A DNA stretch of 64,000 nt from an uncultured Algimonas sp. (GTDB taxonomy: Bacteria; Pseudomonadota; Alphaproteobacteria; Caulobacterales; Maricaulaceae), in the NCBI RefSeq assembly GCF_947498175.1, contig NZ_CANMJB010000002.1, positions 412,088 through 476,087 of the forward strand, written 5' to 3'. Positions 34,510-43,833 of the stretch are shown one piece after another. A program made the position numbers and the translations under genes. Each line of letters starts with the position of its first letter. Position 1 is the first letter of the stretch. The notes under the pieces were generated by a model. It searched no databases. It saw nothing but the letters and a program-made list of their open reading frames with translations, and was not told the origin of the DNA.

Positions 34510-35244
34510 GTGGAGTTCACCTCCGAAGCCATCGTGCTACAGGCCCGCAAACACGGCGAGACTTCGGCGATCCTGGAGACTTTCACGCGTGAGCAGGGCC
34601 GTCATAACGGTCTGGTGCGCGGCGGCGCGGGACGGCGCATGCGACCGCTGCTGCAGCCCGGCAATATCGTCGAAGTCGAATGGCGCGGCCGGTTGGAAGA
34701 ACATCTCGGCTACTACACGGTCGAGATCCATCAGGCGCTGGCCGGAACCTTCATGGAGGACCGGCTCAGCCTCGCCGCGCTGAACGCGGTCGCCGCGCTT
34801 CTGCGCGAGATGCTGCCGGAAAAGCAGCCTTTGCCCGACCTCTACGCGGTCACGAAGATCGTGCTGGAACGGCTGGACGATCCGCAGGTCTGGCCCGCCC
34901 TCTATGTGCGCTGGGAAAGCGTGCTGCTGCAGGCGCTGGGCTACGGGCTGGATCTGTCGGCTTGCGCGGCGACGGAAACGACCGAAAACCTGACCCATGT
35001 CAGCCCGCGGTCGGGGCGCGCCGTCAGCGCCGAGGCGGCGAAACCCTACACCGACAAGCTCTTCGCCCTGCCGCCCTTCCTGCGCGGCGAGCCGGTCGCG
35101 TCGCCGCAAGACATCGCCGACGGCCTGCGCCTGACGGGGCATTTCCTTGAGACGCGCGTGCAATGGGAGCGCAACAGGACGCTGCCGGATGCAAGGCGGG
35201 TGATGGTGGAACGGCTGGTAGCGGACGGATTGGCGGCGAGTTAG
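34510..35244 (+). CDS. recO: DNA repair protein RecO
   Basis: RecO helps RecR load RecA on SSB-coated DNA. The 244-residue product has the N-terminal OB fold (SEAIVLQARKHGETSAILETFTRE) and the helical C-terminal part (YALYVRWE-like block LYVRWESVLLQALGYGLDL). The four-cysteine zinc motif found in some RecO proteins is not complete here; only one Cys follows LDLSACAAT. It starts with GTG three bases after era. Two alternative hairpins follow it. Confidence 0.94.
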   Translation: MEFTSEAIVLQARKHGETSAILETFTREQGRHNGLVRGGAGRRMRPLLQPGNIVEVEWRGRLEEHLGYYTVEIHQALAGTFMEDRLSLAALNAVAALLREMLPEKQPLPDLYAVTKIVLERLDDPQVWPALYVRWESVLLQALGYGLDLSACAATETTENLTHVSPRSGRAVSAEAAKPYTDKLFALPPFLRGEPVASPQDIADGLRLTGHFLETRVQWERNRTLPDARRVMVERLVADGLAAS

Positions 35245-35249
35245 GTCTT

Positions 35250-35298
35250 CGTCCCCGGCAATGAATGACGGGGACGGTCCAAACGTGTGACGGACCGT
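35250..35298 (+). repeat. Two overlapping alternative hairpins between recO and parC
   Basis: Hairpin A (35250-35276) has arms CGTCCCCG/CGGGGACG and resembles the hairpin after smpB (8643-8673). Hairpin B (35274-35298) has arms ACGGTCC/GGACCGT with an 11-base loop and is followed by TTCTTCT. They share bases 35274-35276, so both cannot form fully at once. They may end the recO operon. Confidence 0.55.
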
Positions 35299-35376
35299 TC
35301 TTCTGCTTGGCCGCTCTCACACTTTCACTGTTTGTTCCGCTAGGCATCGGGACGGATTTGCTTAGACATCCTGCTC

Positions 35377-37638
35377 ATGGCCCGCACCAAGACACCTCCG
35401 AAGACGAAAAAGGCTCCGCCGCCCAAACCGGTGATCGAGGAGCATATCGATAGCGCGCTGTCCAACCGCTACATGGCCTACGCCCTGTCCACCATCACGC
35501 AGCGCGCCCTGCCAGACGTGCGCGACGGGTTGAAGCCGGTCCACCGCCGCATCCTCTACGCCATGCGCCAGCTGAAGCTGAACCCGGACGGCGCCTACAA
35601 GAAGAGCGCGCGCATCGTCGGCGACGTGATGGGCCAGTACCACCCGCATGGCGACCAGTCGATCTACGACGCGCTGGTCAAGCTGTCCCAGACCTTCGCC
35701 ACACGCTATCCGCTGGTCGAAGGGCAGGGCAATTTCGGCAATATCGACGGCGATAGCCCGGCCGCCATGCGCTACACCGAAGCCAAGATGACGCCGGCCG
35801 GGATGCTGCTGCTCGACGGGCTCGACGAAGACGCGGTCGATTTCAAGGACACCTACAACGAGGAAGACACGGAGCCGGTGGTCCTGCCCGCCGGGTTTCC
35901 GAACCTGCTGGCGAATGGGGCGCAGGGCATCGCGGTCGGCATGGCGACCTCCGTTCCGCCGCACAATGTTGCCGAAATCTGCAACGCCGCGCTGCATCTG
36001 ATCAAGACGCCGAACGCGCGCGTGGAGACGCTGCTGAACCACGTGCTCGGCCCGGACCTGCCGACCGGCGGCATCATGGTCGAGCCCAGGGAGTCGATGC
36101 TGGAGACCTACCGCACGGGGAAGGGGAGTTTCCGCGTGCGCGCCCGATGGGAGAAGGAGGATCTGGGCCGCGGCCAGTACCAGATCGTCGTCACCGAAAT
36201 TCCCTATCAGGTGCAGAAGTCGCGCCTGATCGAGAAGCTCGCCGACGTGATCGAGAGCAAGACGGCATCTGGCCTGACCGATATCCGCGACGAATCCGCC
36301 GAGGACATCCGCATCGTGCTGGAGCCGAAATCCAAGACCATCGACCCGGCCGTGCTGATGGAAAGCCTGTTCAAGATCAGCGAACTGGAAAGCCGCGTCA
36401 GCCTGAACATGAACGTGCTGGACGCCGCCGGGGTGCCGCGCGTCATGGATCTGCGCGAGGTCATCCAGGCCTGGCTCGACCATCTGCGCGAGGTGCTGCT
36501 GCGCCGCACGAACCAGCGCCTGGGCAAGATCGCCGACCGGCTGGAAGTGCTGGACGGCTACATGATCGCCTTCCTGAACCTGGACGAGGTGATCCGCATC
36601 GTCCGGTTCGAGGACAAGCCCAAGGAGGAACTGATCCGGGCTTTCAGCGTAACGGAGCGTCAGGCGGATGCGATCCTGAACATGCGGCTGCGCGCGCTCA
36701 ACAAGCTGCAGGAAATCGAGATCAAGTCCGAGAGCGAGGCCCTACGCGCCGAGCAGTCGGACCTGACCGAACTGGTCGGATCGGATGCGCTGCAATGGGA
36801 GCGGATCTCGGGACAGATCCGCGACTTGCGCGACCTTCACGGTCCCAAGACGGAAGAGGGGCGCCGCCGCACCACTTTCGCCGAGGCGCCGGACCTCGAC
36901 ATCGACCTGTCCACCGCCTTCATCCAGAAGGAACCGATCACGGTCGTGCTGTCGAAAAAAGGTTGGATCCGCGCGTTGAAAGGCCGGGTGGACGATCTGG
37001 ATTCGCTGAAGTTCAAGGAAAACGACAGTCTCGCCTTCGCCATTCCGGCCGAAACGACCGACAAGATCATCCTGTTTGCCTCCAACGGCAAGGCCTACAC
37101 GCTGGCGGGTGACAAGCTGCCGGGCGGGCGCGGCAACGGCGAGCCGATCCGTCTTTTGCTGGACCTGGAAAACGACCACGTACCGATCGCCTTGTTCGTC
37201 CACGATCCGGACCGCACGCTGCTCGTCGCCTCGAGCGAAGGCTACGGCTTCCAGGTCAAGGAAGCCGAGGTCGTCGCCTCTACCAAGACTGGCAAGCAGG
37301 TCCAGACCCTCAAGGGCGGGGCCGAGACCGCCCGCGTGATCGACGCGCGCGGCGACCGCGTCGCCGTCATCGGCGACAACCGCAAACTGCTTGTCTTCGA
37401 TCTGGAAGAAGTGTCCGAACTGACGCGCGGCAAGGGGGTCAAGCTGCAGCGCTACAAGGACGGCGGCATGAAGGACGTGATCACTTTCGCGACCGAAGAC
37501 GGCCTCGCCTTCATCGACAGCGCCGGCCGCCGCAAGGACGTCCCCGACTGGCCCCAACATGTCGGCATCCGCGGACAGGCCGGGCGGTTGGCGCCGAGAG
37601 GGTTTTCGAGGCAAGGTCTGTTCAAGCCGATAATCTAG
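35377..37638 (+). CDS. parC: DNA topoisomerase IV subunit A
   Basis: ParC and ParE decatenate replicated chromosomes. The 753-residue protein has [35 protein letters not shown] split across its start, the quinolone-resistance region [17 protein letters not shown], and the active Tyr in [10 protein letters not shown]. The C-terminal beta-pinwheel is present with six blade-like repeats. The lysine/proline-rich first 20 residues are usual for alphaproteobacterial ParC. It ends a long housekeeping run; a 400 bp gap with a repeat follows. Confidence 0.96.
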   Translation: MARTKTPPKTKKAPPPKPVIEEHIDSALSNRYMAYALSTITQRALPDVRDGLKPVHRRILYAMRQLKLNPDGAYKKSARIVGDVMGQYHPHGDQSIYDALVKLSQTFATRYPLVEGQGNFGNIDGDSPAAMRYTEAKMTPAGMLLLDGLDEDAVDFKDTYNEEDTEPVVLPAGFPNLLANGAQGIAVGMATSVPPHNVAEICNAALHLIKTPNARVETLLNHVLGPDLPTGGIMVEPRESMLETYRTGKGSFRVRARWEKEDLGRGQYQIVVTEIPYQVQKSRLIEKLADVIESKTASGLTDIRDESAEDIRIVLEPKSKTIDPAVLMESLFKISELESRVSLNMNVLDAAGVPRVMDLREVIQAWLDHLREVLLRRTNQRLGKIADRLEVLDGYMIAFLNLDEVIRIVRFEDKPKEELIRAFSVTERQADAILNMRLRALNKLQEIEIKSESEALRAEQSDLTELVGSDALQWERISGQIRDLRDLHGPKTEEGRRRTTFAEAPDLDIDLSTAFIQKEPITVVLSKKGWIRALKGRVDDLDSLKFKENDSLAFAIPAETTDKIILFASNGKAYTLAGDKLPGGRGNGEPIRLLLDLENDHVPIALFVHDPDRTLLVASSEGYGFQVKEAEVVASTKTGKQVQTLKGGAETARVIDARGDRVAVIGDNRKLLVFDLEEVSELTRGKGVKLQRYKDGGMKDVITFATEDGLAFIDSAGRRKDVPDWPQHVGIRGQAGRLAPRGFSRQGLFKPII

Positions 37639-38044
37639 TCGCAGTTCGATACTAGCCCGCAGGTTTGCGTCCCGCGTGCGGGTCTAAGATTGACACCGGC
37701 AATCGTCGCAAACCTAATCGGCCCGAAGTTTGTCCCGAAGGATAAAAGGGGAACGCTGCGCCGTAAGTTCTGACGATAGCTTTCCCAACCATCTCCACAC
37801 ACCCCTCATCTCGGACTTGACCCGGAATCTATTGGCTAACCATATAGGCTAACACAGTAATCCTCTGATGAACCCTGGGTCGAGCTCGGGATGAGGGAGA
37901 AGACAAATGGAAGTTGCAATAAACAAAGATGACAGAGACGAAATTATGTGAAACGCCACTCAACACAACCCACCATAAAAGCATCGTCCGCCCGTCTTGC
38001 CAAACGGCTTTGCCCGGCGGGCGATTGCCCTTACACCCGGACGC
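37639..38044. other. Gene-free stretch between parC and xseA holding a palindromic repeat
   Basis: No gene is visible in about 400 bp. Bases 37803-37897 form a dispersed palindromic element, described separately. The parts on either side are lower in GC than the genes around, with no hairpin plus T-run that I could call a terminator for parC. Confidence 0.65.
37803..37897. repeat. Dispersed palindromic element (REP type)
   Basis: The left arm starts CCCTCATCTCGGACTTGACC and the right arm ends in the imperfect reverse complement (its complement reads CCCTCATCCCGAGCTCGACC). The arms match at most positions over about 27 bp. The 40-bp middle holds two direct copies of GGCTAAC (37834-37840 and 37848-37854). 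A half-element of the same kind lies at 63823-63850. Such TCATCCCGGACT-type repeats are common between alphaproteobacterial genes. Confidence 0.7.
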
Positions 38045-39604
38045 GTGAGCAATGCCCCCGAATTCACCGTTTCCGAGCTGGCCGGGAACATCAAGCGCAC
38101 CATCGAGGAGAGCTTCGGGCGCGTGCGGGTGCGGGGCGAGCTGGGGCGGGTGACGATCGCGCGGTCGGGGCATGCCTATCTGGACCTCAAGGACGACCGC
38201 GCCGTCATCAATTCGATCATGTGGAAAGGCACGGTGTCGCGCCTGTCGATCCGTCCCGAAGAGGGCATGGAGGTTATCGTCGAGGGCAAGATGTCAACCT
38301 ATCCGGGGCGGTCCAACTATCAGCTGATCATCGACCGGATGGAGCTGGCGGGCGAGGGCGCGTTGATGGCGCTGCTCGACAAGCGCAAGAAGGCGTTCGC
38401 CGCCGAAGGGCTGTTCGCGGCGGACCGCAAGCGGGCGTTGCCCTTCATGCCGCGCACCATCGGCGTGGTGACGTCCCCGACCGGGGCGGTGATCCGCGAC
38501 ATATTGCACCGGATCGAGGACCGCTTTCCGGTGCATGTCCTGGTCTGGCCCGTGCTGGTGCAGGGCGACAAGGCGGCCGCCCAGATCGCGGCGGCCATTA
38601 CGGGCTTCAACCATGCGGACGGGTTTCCCCGGCCCGACGTGCTGATCGTGGCGCGCGGCGGCGGATCGCTCGAAGACCTCTGGTGCTTCAACGAAGACGT
38701 GGTCGTCCGCGCGGCCGCCAGTTCGGACATCCCGCTGATCTCCGCCGTGGGACACGAGACCGACACGACCCTGATCGATCATGTGTCCGACAAGCGCGCG
38801 CCGACGCCGACGGGCGCGGCGGAAGTGGCCGTGCCGGTGCGCGAGGATTGGCTGGAAACGGTGGCCGAGCTGGGCCTGCGGGCGGTGCGCGGCCTGCGGC
38901 GCAGCGTGAACGACCGGGCGATCCGGTTGCGGGCGTCGCGCCTGCCGTCGGTCAGCGTCCTGCTGGGCCCGGTTTCGCAGCGGCTGGACGCCGCGCGCCT
39001 GCCCGGTCCCGCTCGCCTGCTGGACGGCAAGCGGGGCCGGTTGGCGGCGCAATATCTGCCCACCCCGGCGCGGCTGATCCAGGCCAAATCCGCGCGCCTG
39101 GCGGGGCTTCGCCTGCCGCCGACGGGGCGTCTGACGCAGGCCGGGCGGTCCCGGCTCGACGGTCTGGTGGATCGGCTGGCGGCGGCAGGCCGGTCGCGAC
39201 TGACGCGGCGATCGGACCGATTGGCGTCGGTCGGCGCGCGTCTGTCGCCTGTGCCGTTGCGACGCGGGTTGAGCGATCGGTCGGTGGCGCTGGACCGCGC
39301 CGCATCCGGTTTGGCGCGCGCCGGGCAGTCCCGGCTGGAAACCGAGCGCGCAAGGCTCGACCGGGCGGCCTCGCTGCTCGACGCCTACAGCTATCAGGGC
39401 GTGCTGGCGCGCGGCTACGCTCTGGTGACGGATGCGGACGGGGCGGTGATCCGCTCGGCGGAGACGCCCGACCTGGGACAGGCCGTCACGCTCGCCTTCG
39501 CCGACGGCAAGCGCGCGGCCGTGATCGACGGCGCGACGGCGCGGCGCAAGCCCGCCCGCAAGAAAGCCTCTCCCTCCGACACACCGCAGCAGAGCCTGTT
39601 TTAA
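38045..39604 (+). CDS. xseA: Exodeoxyribonuclease VII large subunit
   Basis: XseA with XseB degrades single-stranded DNA. The 519-residue protein starts with an OB fold ([21 protein letters not shown]), then the catalytic domain (AHYLDLKDD-like block [48 protein letters not shown]), then a long basic C-terminal part made of degenerate short repeats with RL/ARL pairs instead of the usual clear coiled coil, ending in [20 protein letters not shown] 38045 fits the OB start better than TTG 37997. XseB is not encoded nearby. Confidence 0.95.
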   Translation: MSNAPEFTVSELAGNIKRTIEESFGRVRVRGELGRVTIARSGHAYLDLKDDRAVINSIMWKGTVSRLSIRPEEGMEVIVEGKMSTYPGRSNYQLIIDRMELAGEGALMALLDKRKKAFAAEGLFAADRKRALPFMPRTIGVVTSPTGAVIRDILHRIEDRFPVHVLVWPVLVQGDKAAAQIAAAITGFNHADGFPRPDVLIVARGGGSLEDLWCFNEDVVVRAAASSDIPLISAVGHETDTTLIDHVSDKRAPTPTGAAEVAVPVREDWLETVAELGLRAVRGLRRSVNDRAIRLRASRLPSVSVLLGPVSQRLDAARLPGPARLLDGKRGRLAAQYLPTPARLIQAKSARLAGLRLPPTGRLTQAGRSRLDGLVDRLAAAGRSRLTRRSDRLASVGARLSPVPLRRGLSDRSVALDRAASGLARAGQSRLETERARLDRAASLLDAYSYQGVLARGYALVTDADGAVIRSAETPDLGQAVTLAFADGKRAAVIDGATARRKPARKKASPSDTPQQSLF

Positions 39605-39633
39605 TCCGGGCCCATCCGTCCTATGTCGAGACC

Positions 39634-39846
39634 ATGAACATGTTCTTCCAGCAGCAGGGCGAAGCGAAGCTCCATTACGGATCGTCCGACTTCACCATTC
39701 TCGAAGGCGGCGCCTATGTCGTCTGTGCCGTGACGCGGGAGAAGATTCCGCTGGAGGAACTGCGCTACTGGAATGACGACCGCCAGGAAGCCTACCGGGA
39801 CGCGGCCGCGGCGCTGGAAGGCTTCAAGCGGGCGGGGGCGGTATGA
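39634..39846 (+). CDS. DUF2093 domain protein
   Basis: The 70-residue protein (GEAKLHYGSSDFTILEGG, CAVTREKIPLEELRYWNDDRQEAY) matches the small alphaproteobacterial DUF2093 family, which has no known function. The motif around LRYWNDDRQE is the most conserved part. It follows xseA after 29 bp and its stop overlaps the start of the M23 peptidase gene by 4 bp, so the three genes are probably cotranscribed. Confidence 0.88.
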   Translation: MNMFFQQQGEAKLHYGSSDFTILEGGAYVVCAVTREKIPLEELRYWNDDRQEAYRDAAAALEGFKRAGAV

Positions 39847-40952
39847 GGGCGGCCTCATTGATTGCGGCGTTTGGAATTGCCGCCTGTGCACAAAGTAGTG
39901 AGTCGCTCGCGCAGGCGGACGACTCAAAGGCCGAGATTGTTCAATCTCATGTCGAGACCGAGGTCGTTGAAGCGCCGACTAAAGTATTGTCGAACGCTCA
40001 AGCTGTCAGTTCGGACGAGTTGAAAGTCGAGTATGTCGGTAAAGTCAACGGTATCGAAACATTCGGTATAAGACGCGATTGCGAAGGCAAGACCGATTGC
40101 AAACCATTGACACAGGACGAACTGGATGAACGCTTGCGCTCGACCTTTGCAATATCGCACGCCGAAGTCTTGGGCACTTCAACTGAAGCCAAAATCGACT
40201 GCCACGGCGTCACCAAACAGGGCGGCATGGTGATCTGCCGGACGGCGCCCAATGCGGCCGTGGAGATCGGCCGGGCGGAAGACGACACCTACGTCCAGCG
40301 CGCCGACGATGACGGCGTCATCATCATCGGATTCGACCGCGACGAACCGGCGGCGTTCGCGCGCGTGGACGGCCACCGGGTCAACTTCGACATCGAGCCG
40401 CGTGAGTACGATATTTCGCGGATCGACGGGCTGCCGTCCAATATGGTCAACGACTATACGGAGGAAGAGCTGGCCCGCATCCGCGCGGCAACGGCGCGCA
40501 AGAAGGTCGGCTTCGCCTCGCGCGTCGAGGAGATCGGCTTTCGCGACGGGTTCATCTATCCGGTGCAGCCCCATCGCAAGACGACCAATTTCGGGGCGCA
40601 GCGCATTCTCAACGGCGAGCCGAAGCGGCCGCATTTCGGGGTCGACCTGGCCGCGCCCAAGGGCACGCCCATCGTCGCACCGGCGGACGGGATCGTCAGC
40701 CTCGCCGATGACGACATGTATTTCGAGGGCTCGCTGATCCTGATCGATCACGGGCAGGGGCTGATCAGCTACTACCTTCACAATGAGGACGTGCTGGTCG
40801 AGGAAGGCCAGCGCGTGAAACAGGGCGAACAGATCGCGACCGTCGGGTCGCGCGGACGCTCCACGGGGCCGCATCTGTGCTGGCGCCTGAAATGGCGGGG
40901 GCGCAATCTCGATCCCGAACTGCTGACGGAGTGGCCCGGTCGCGATGGTTAA
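39843..40952 (+). CDS. M23 (LytM) peptidase-like lipoprotein
   Basis: The 369-residue product has a lipobox-like end to its signal sequence (FGIAACAQ) and a C-terminal LytM domain. Zinc ligands His and Asp are in HFGVDLAAPKGTP; the usual HxH motif reads GPHLCWRL, with Cys in place of the second His, which is normally a zinc ligand. Cys can bind zinc, so activity is possible but uncertain; a NlpD/EnvC-like activator role is the alternative. Codons in about residues 15-120 are far richer in A and T than in the rest of the window, while the peptidase half is typical. Confidence 0.9.
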   Translation: MRAASLIAAFGIAACAQSSESLAQADDSKAEIVQSHVETEVVEAPTKVLSNAQAVSSDELKVEYVGKVNGIETFGIRRDCEGKTDCKPLTQDELDERLRSTFAISHAEVLGTSTEAKIDCHGVTKQGGMVICRTAPNAAVEIGRAEDDTYVQRADDDGVIIIGFDRDEPAAFARVDGHRVNFDIEPREYDISRIDGLPSNMVNDYTEEELARIRAATARKKVGFASRVEEIGFRDGFIYPVQPHRKTTNFGAQRILNGEPKRPHFGVDLAAPKGTPIVAPADGIVSLADDDMYFEGSLILIDHGQGLISYYLHNEDVLVEEGQRVKQGEQIATVGSRGRSTGPHLCWRLKWRGRNLDPELLTEWPGRDG

Positions 40953-41259
40953 ATCACCGCAGGATTGCCGGACCATGGCCGAGGTGCGCGAGGGCGTGGA
41001 TGCGCTCGACCGCGAGCTGGTGCGCCTTCTGGTCCGCCGCCAGGGCTATATGGACGCGGCGGCGCGCATCAAGCCGAGCCGCGAGGCCGTCTATGACGCG
41101 GACCGCATCGAGGATGTGGTGAGCAAGGTGCTGGTCGAAGCGCGCGCACAGGGACTGTCCGCCGATATCGCCGAGCCGGTCTGGCGTCTCCTGATCGAAC
41201 GCTGTATCGCGCACGAGTTCGACAGGTGGGACGCGACGCGCGAAAAGCGGTCCGCTTGA
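40945..41259 (+). CDS. Chorismate mutase, AroQ type
   Basis: It converts chorismate to prephenate on the way to Phe and Tyr. The 104-residue all-helical domain has the expected active-site pattern: Arg in VDALDRELVRLLVRRQ, the Arg/Lys pair in AAARIKPSR and DADRIEDVV. It is a stand-alone mutase, not fused to prephenate dehydratase. Its ATG overlaps the M23 gene by 8 bp. A bidirectional terminator follows. Confidence 0.93.
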   Translation: MVKSPQDCRTMAEVREGVDALDRELVRLLVRRQGYMDAAARIKPSREAVYDADRIEDVVSKVLVEARAQGLSADIAEPVWRLLIERCIAHEFDRWDATREKRSA

Positions 41260-41266
41260 ACGAAAA

Positions 41267-41294
41267 ACGCCCCCGGCGCGAAGCCGGGGGGCGT
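41267..41294. terminator. Bidirectional terminator between chorismate mutase and the acidic repeat protein
   Basis: ACGCCCCCGGC and GCCGGGGGGCGT pair around GCGAA, with one extra G on the right arm; five A precede the stem, giving a U-run on the minus strand. It lies between two convergent genes. Confidence 0.75.
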
Positions 41295-41317
41295 CATGAT
41301 TTGCGGGGTCGAGACGC

Positions 41318-41785
41318 TTACTCTTCCGGTGCCCACTCGCCGGTGATCATGCAGCTGCCATCGGCTTGGGCTGCGGTGCCTTCGGGACAGGTGACTTCGG
41401 CGTCCGCAGTCACCTCGGCATCGGCATCGACATCCACGCTTTCATCGATATCGTCGGCGGTTTCCTCGACCTCGTCGGCCGCGTCGTCCATGGCCTTCTC
41501 GGTTTCGTAAGCGGCGTCTTCCACGGTCGCTTCGGTTTCGTCGGCCGCCTCGTCCAGAGCCTGCTTTGTCTCGTAAGCGGCGTCTTCAGCAGCCTCTTCG
41601 GTCGCGTCTGCCGCGGCATCGGCGGCCTCGGCCGTTTCGTCGGCGGCGTCATCGATCGCGTCCATCGCCTGCTTGGTCTCGATCTCGGCCTGCGTGTCGG
41701 CATCGACCTGCGGGTCTTGCGCGAAAGCGGGTACGGCGAACGCGAACGTGGCGGCGGCAACGCCGGAAAGTAGTGTCTTGGTCAT
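41318..41785 (-). CDS. Exported acidic Ala/Glu-rich repeat protein
   Basis: The 155-residue protein has a signal peptide (TKTLLSGVAAATFAFAVPAFA). The mature chain is extremely acidic, helical and repetitive: a 22-residue unit beginning EDAAYETKQALDEAADE recurs as EDAAYETEKAMDDAADE, and shorter AADE units surround it. At DNA level the word TCGTAAGCGGCGTCTTC repeats at 66 bp spacing (41505 and 41571). The C-terminal CPEGTAAQADGSC may close a disulfide loop. Function is unknown; it resembles LEA-like or apolipoprotein-like amphipathic helices in composition only. Confidence 0.8.
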   Translation of the reverse strand: MTKTLLSGVAAATFAFAVPAFAQDPQVDADTQAEIETKQAMDAIDDAADETAEAADAAADATEEAAEDAAYETKQALDEAADETEATVEDAAYETEKAMDDAADEVEETADDIDESVDVDADAEVTADAEVTCPEGTAAQADGSCMITGEWAPEE

Positions 41786-41895
41786 GGATTTCTCCGAAAT
41801 TTAGCCCCAGCTCGGGCGAACTGGCCACCGGAATAGGGCGAGATTTTGTCCGAAATGCAAGTCCGATGTTTCGAAGTCGGGCCTTCCGGAGTGGT

Positions 41896-42810
41896 CTAAT
41901 CCGTGGAATCTTGCCTGTAGAGCGCTTTCGGCCAACGGCGATGGACCCAGAACCATTGCGCCGGATTGTCCCGGATCCGGTCTTCGATGAAGGCGGTGAC
42001 GGCGCGCACACCGGCTTCGACGTCGGTGTCGCGGTCCCCGGTCCGGGTCCAGTCCAGCGGTGGAAAGAACCGCACATGAAAGCGCGCGCCGCGCCGCACG
42101 ACGACCATGGGCAGGATCGGCCGTCCGGTCTTCAGAGACAGCCGCACCGCGCCCTGCGCCGTCATGGCGTCTTCGCCGAAAAACGGGATTTTCAGCCCCG
42201 TATTGAATTTCTGGTCGTTCAGAATCGCGATCGATTCGCCGCTTCGCAGCGCCTGGAACAGTTCGCGTCCGCCGCGATGGGTCGATTTCTGGACGAGGAA
42301 CTTCGTGCCGTAGGCTTCGCGCTGTTCGCGCACGCGCCGGTCGATCAGCGGATTGTTGATCTTGCGATAGGTCACGCGCACCGGCTCCGGCGACTGGGTC
42401 AGCACGGTCGCCATCACCTCCCAATTGGCGAAGTGGCCGGAAACAAGGATGCCCGGCGCATTGTCGAGGAAGATGTCGAGGCCCTCCACCGTCACGGTCG
42501 TTCCGTTCATCGGCGGCGTGTCGTCGAATGCGCGGATCCGGTCGGTCAGGGCGAATTCGGCGAACGTCCGGCCTGTATTGTCCCATTGGTCTCGCAACAG
42601 CTGCGCAATCCGCTCTGCGTCCGCCTCCGGGAAGGCGATCCGCAGATTGGTTTTCGCGATATGGTGCTTGGACGTCAGCGGGCCGATCAGCCGCAACAGC
42701 GCCCCGCCGAGCCAGGACACCAAGCGGAACGGCAACAGGCGCAGCAGACCCGTCAGCAGGTCGTACCCCGCCGCCTCGATCCGGTGCGTGAAACCGGTGC
42801 GTTCGCTCAC
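41896..42810 (-). CDS. LpxL/HtrB-family lipid A acyltransferase
   Basis: This inner-membrane enzyme adds a secondary acyl chain to lipid A. The 304-residue protein has an N-terminal hydrophobic segment, the catalytic HxxxxE as HFANWEVM, the block KSTHRGGRELFQAL with following DQKF, and AAVRRGARF-like VVVRRGARFHV. It is the last gene of the minus-strand lipid A cluster, and its ATG overlaps the lpxK stop by 4 bp. Whether it acts before or after Kdo addition cannot be read from sequence. Confidence 0.92.
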   Translation of the reverse strand: MSERTGFTHRIEAAGYDLLTGLLRLLPFRLVSWLGGALLRLIGPLTSKHHIAKTNLRIAFPEADAERIAQLLRDQWDNTGRTFAEFALTDRIRAFDDTPPMNGTTVTVEGLDIFLDNAPGILVSGHFANWEVMATVLTQSPEPVRVTYRKINNPLIDRRVREQREAYGTKFLVQKSTHRGGRELFQALRSGESIAILNDQKFNTGLKIPFFGEDAMTAQGAVRLSLKTGRPILPMVVVRRGARFHVRFFPPLDWTRTGDRDTDVEAGVRAVTAFIEDRIRDNPAQWFWVHRRWPKALYRQDSTD

Positions 42811-43823
42811 AGCTGTTTGCCCGGCTGCGACGCGGCGCTGCGCATGATGGGGTGCAGCAGGCGCTGCAGCGTCAGCTCGTCTTCGAACCGGACTTCGACG
42901 GGAAACGCATACACGCCCTTGCGATATCTGGGCGGCAGACGAACATGGTCCTTTTCCGTCGTGATCAGCGAGGCGCCATATTCAGCGGCCAGGGTGAACA
43001 GGCTTTCCACTTCCGTGTCGGTGAATTTGTGATGGTCGGCGAACGGGATTTCCTCGACCAGGTCCGCGCCCATGCGACGGAGCTGGTCGAAGAACTTGTT
43101 GGGTCGGCCGATCCCGGCGAAGGCGTAGAGCCTGCCGCGCGGCGGCTCGGCTCTCGGCGCGAGATAGGCCGGTATGACCAATTGGTTGGCGAGCTGTCGC
43201 GCCAGCACGGCGCCGATGTCATGATCGGGCGACGGCTTCATCAGGATCACCGCATCGGTGCGGGCCAGCGCGTCCGTCAGGGGTTCGCGCAAGGGCCCGG
43301 CCGGAAAGACGCAGCCATTGCCGAACCCGACTTCGGCATCGACGACCAGCAGAGACAGCGTCTTGGCGAGCGCCGGGTTCTGATGGCCGTCATCCATGAC
43401 GATGGCGTCCGCCCCTTCGGACACGGCCGCGACGGCGCCTTCGTTGCGCGCGGCAGCGACCCAGACCGGGGCGGACCGCGCGATGAGCAGGGGTTCGTCG
43501 CCGACTTCCGCGGCCGTATGGCGCGGATTGACCGGCACAGGCCCTTTGAGTTGCCCGCCATAGCCGCGCGTCAATCCATGCGCATTCACGCCCATGCGGC
43601 GCAGGCTCTTGAGCAGATAGATCGTCACGGGCGTCTTGCCGGTGCCGCCGAGCGTCGCATTGCCGACGCAGATGACGGGTATGCCGGGGTCGAGCGGGTC
43701 GGCTCGACGTCGCCGTCGCCGACCGGCCCAGGCATAGAGCGCTGCGAGCGGACGCAGCAATGTGCGGATCACCGGCGCACCGTCGCGGCCCTCTCGGATA
43801 TTCCAGAATTCGGGCGGTCTCAT
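42807..43823 (-). CDS. lpxK: Tetraacyldisaccharide 4'-kinase
   Basis: LpxK phosphorylates the 4' position of the lipid A precursor. The 338-residue protein has the P-loop GNATLGGTGKTP after a short N-terminal amphipathic region, then LTRGYGGQLKG, GDEPLLIAR, VMDDGHQNP and FAGIGRPNKFF. It sits between waaA (10 bp gap) and the LpxL-like gene (4 bp overlap), so the lipid A steps are cotranscribed. Confidence 0.95.
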   Translation of the reverse strand: MRPPEFWNIREGRDGAPVIRTLLRPLAALYAWAGRRRRRRADPLDPGIPVICVGNATLGGTGKTPVTIYLLKSLRRMGVNAHGLTRGYGGQLKGPVPVNPRHTAAEVGDEPLLIARSAPVWVAAARNEGAVAAVSEGADAIVMDDGHQNPALAKTLSLLVVDAEVGFGNGCVFPAGPLREPLTDALARTDAVILMKPSPDHDIGAVLARQLANQLVIPAYLAPRAEPPRGRLYAFAGIGRPNKFFDQLRRMGADLVEEIPFADHHKFTDTEVESLFTLAAEYGASLITTEKDHVRLPPRYRKGVYAFPVEVRFEDELTLQRLLHPIMRSAASQPGKQL

Positions 43824-43833
43824 CCGGGCGAAC

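Noticed and set aside
37829..38173. 114-codon minus-strand frame in the parC-xseA gap
   Set aside because: It spans a palindromic repeat and the xseA start in antisense and has no protein-like domain.
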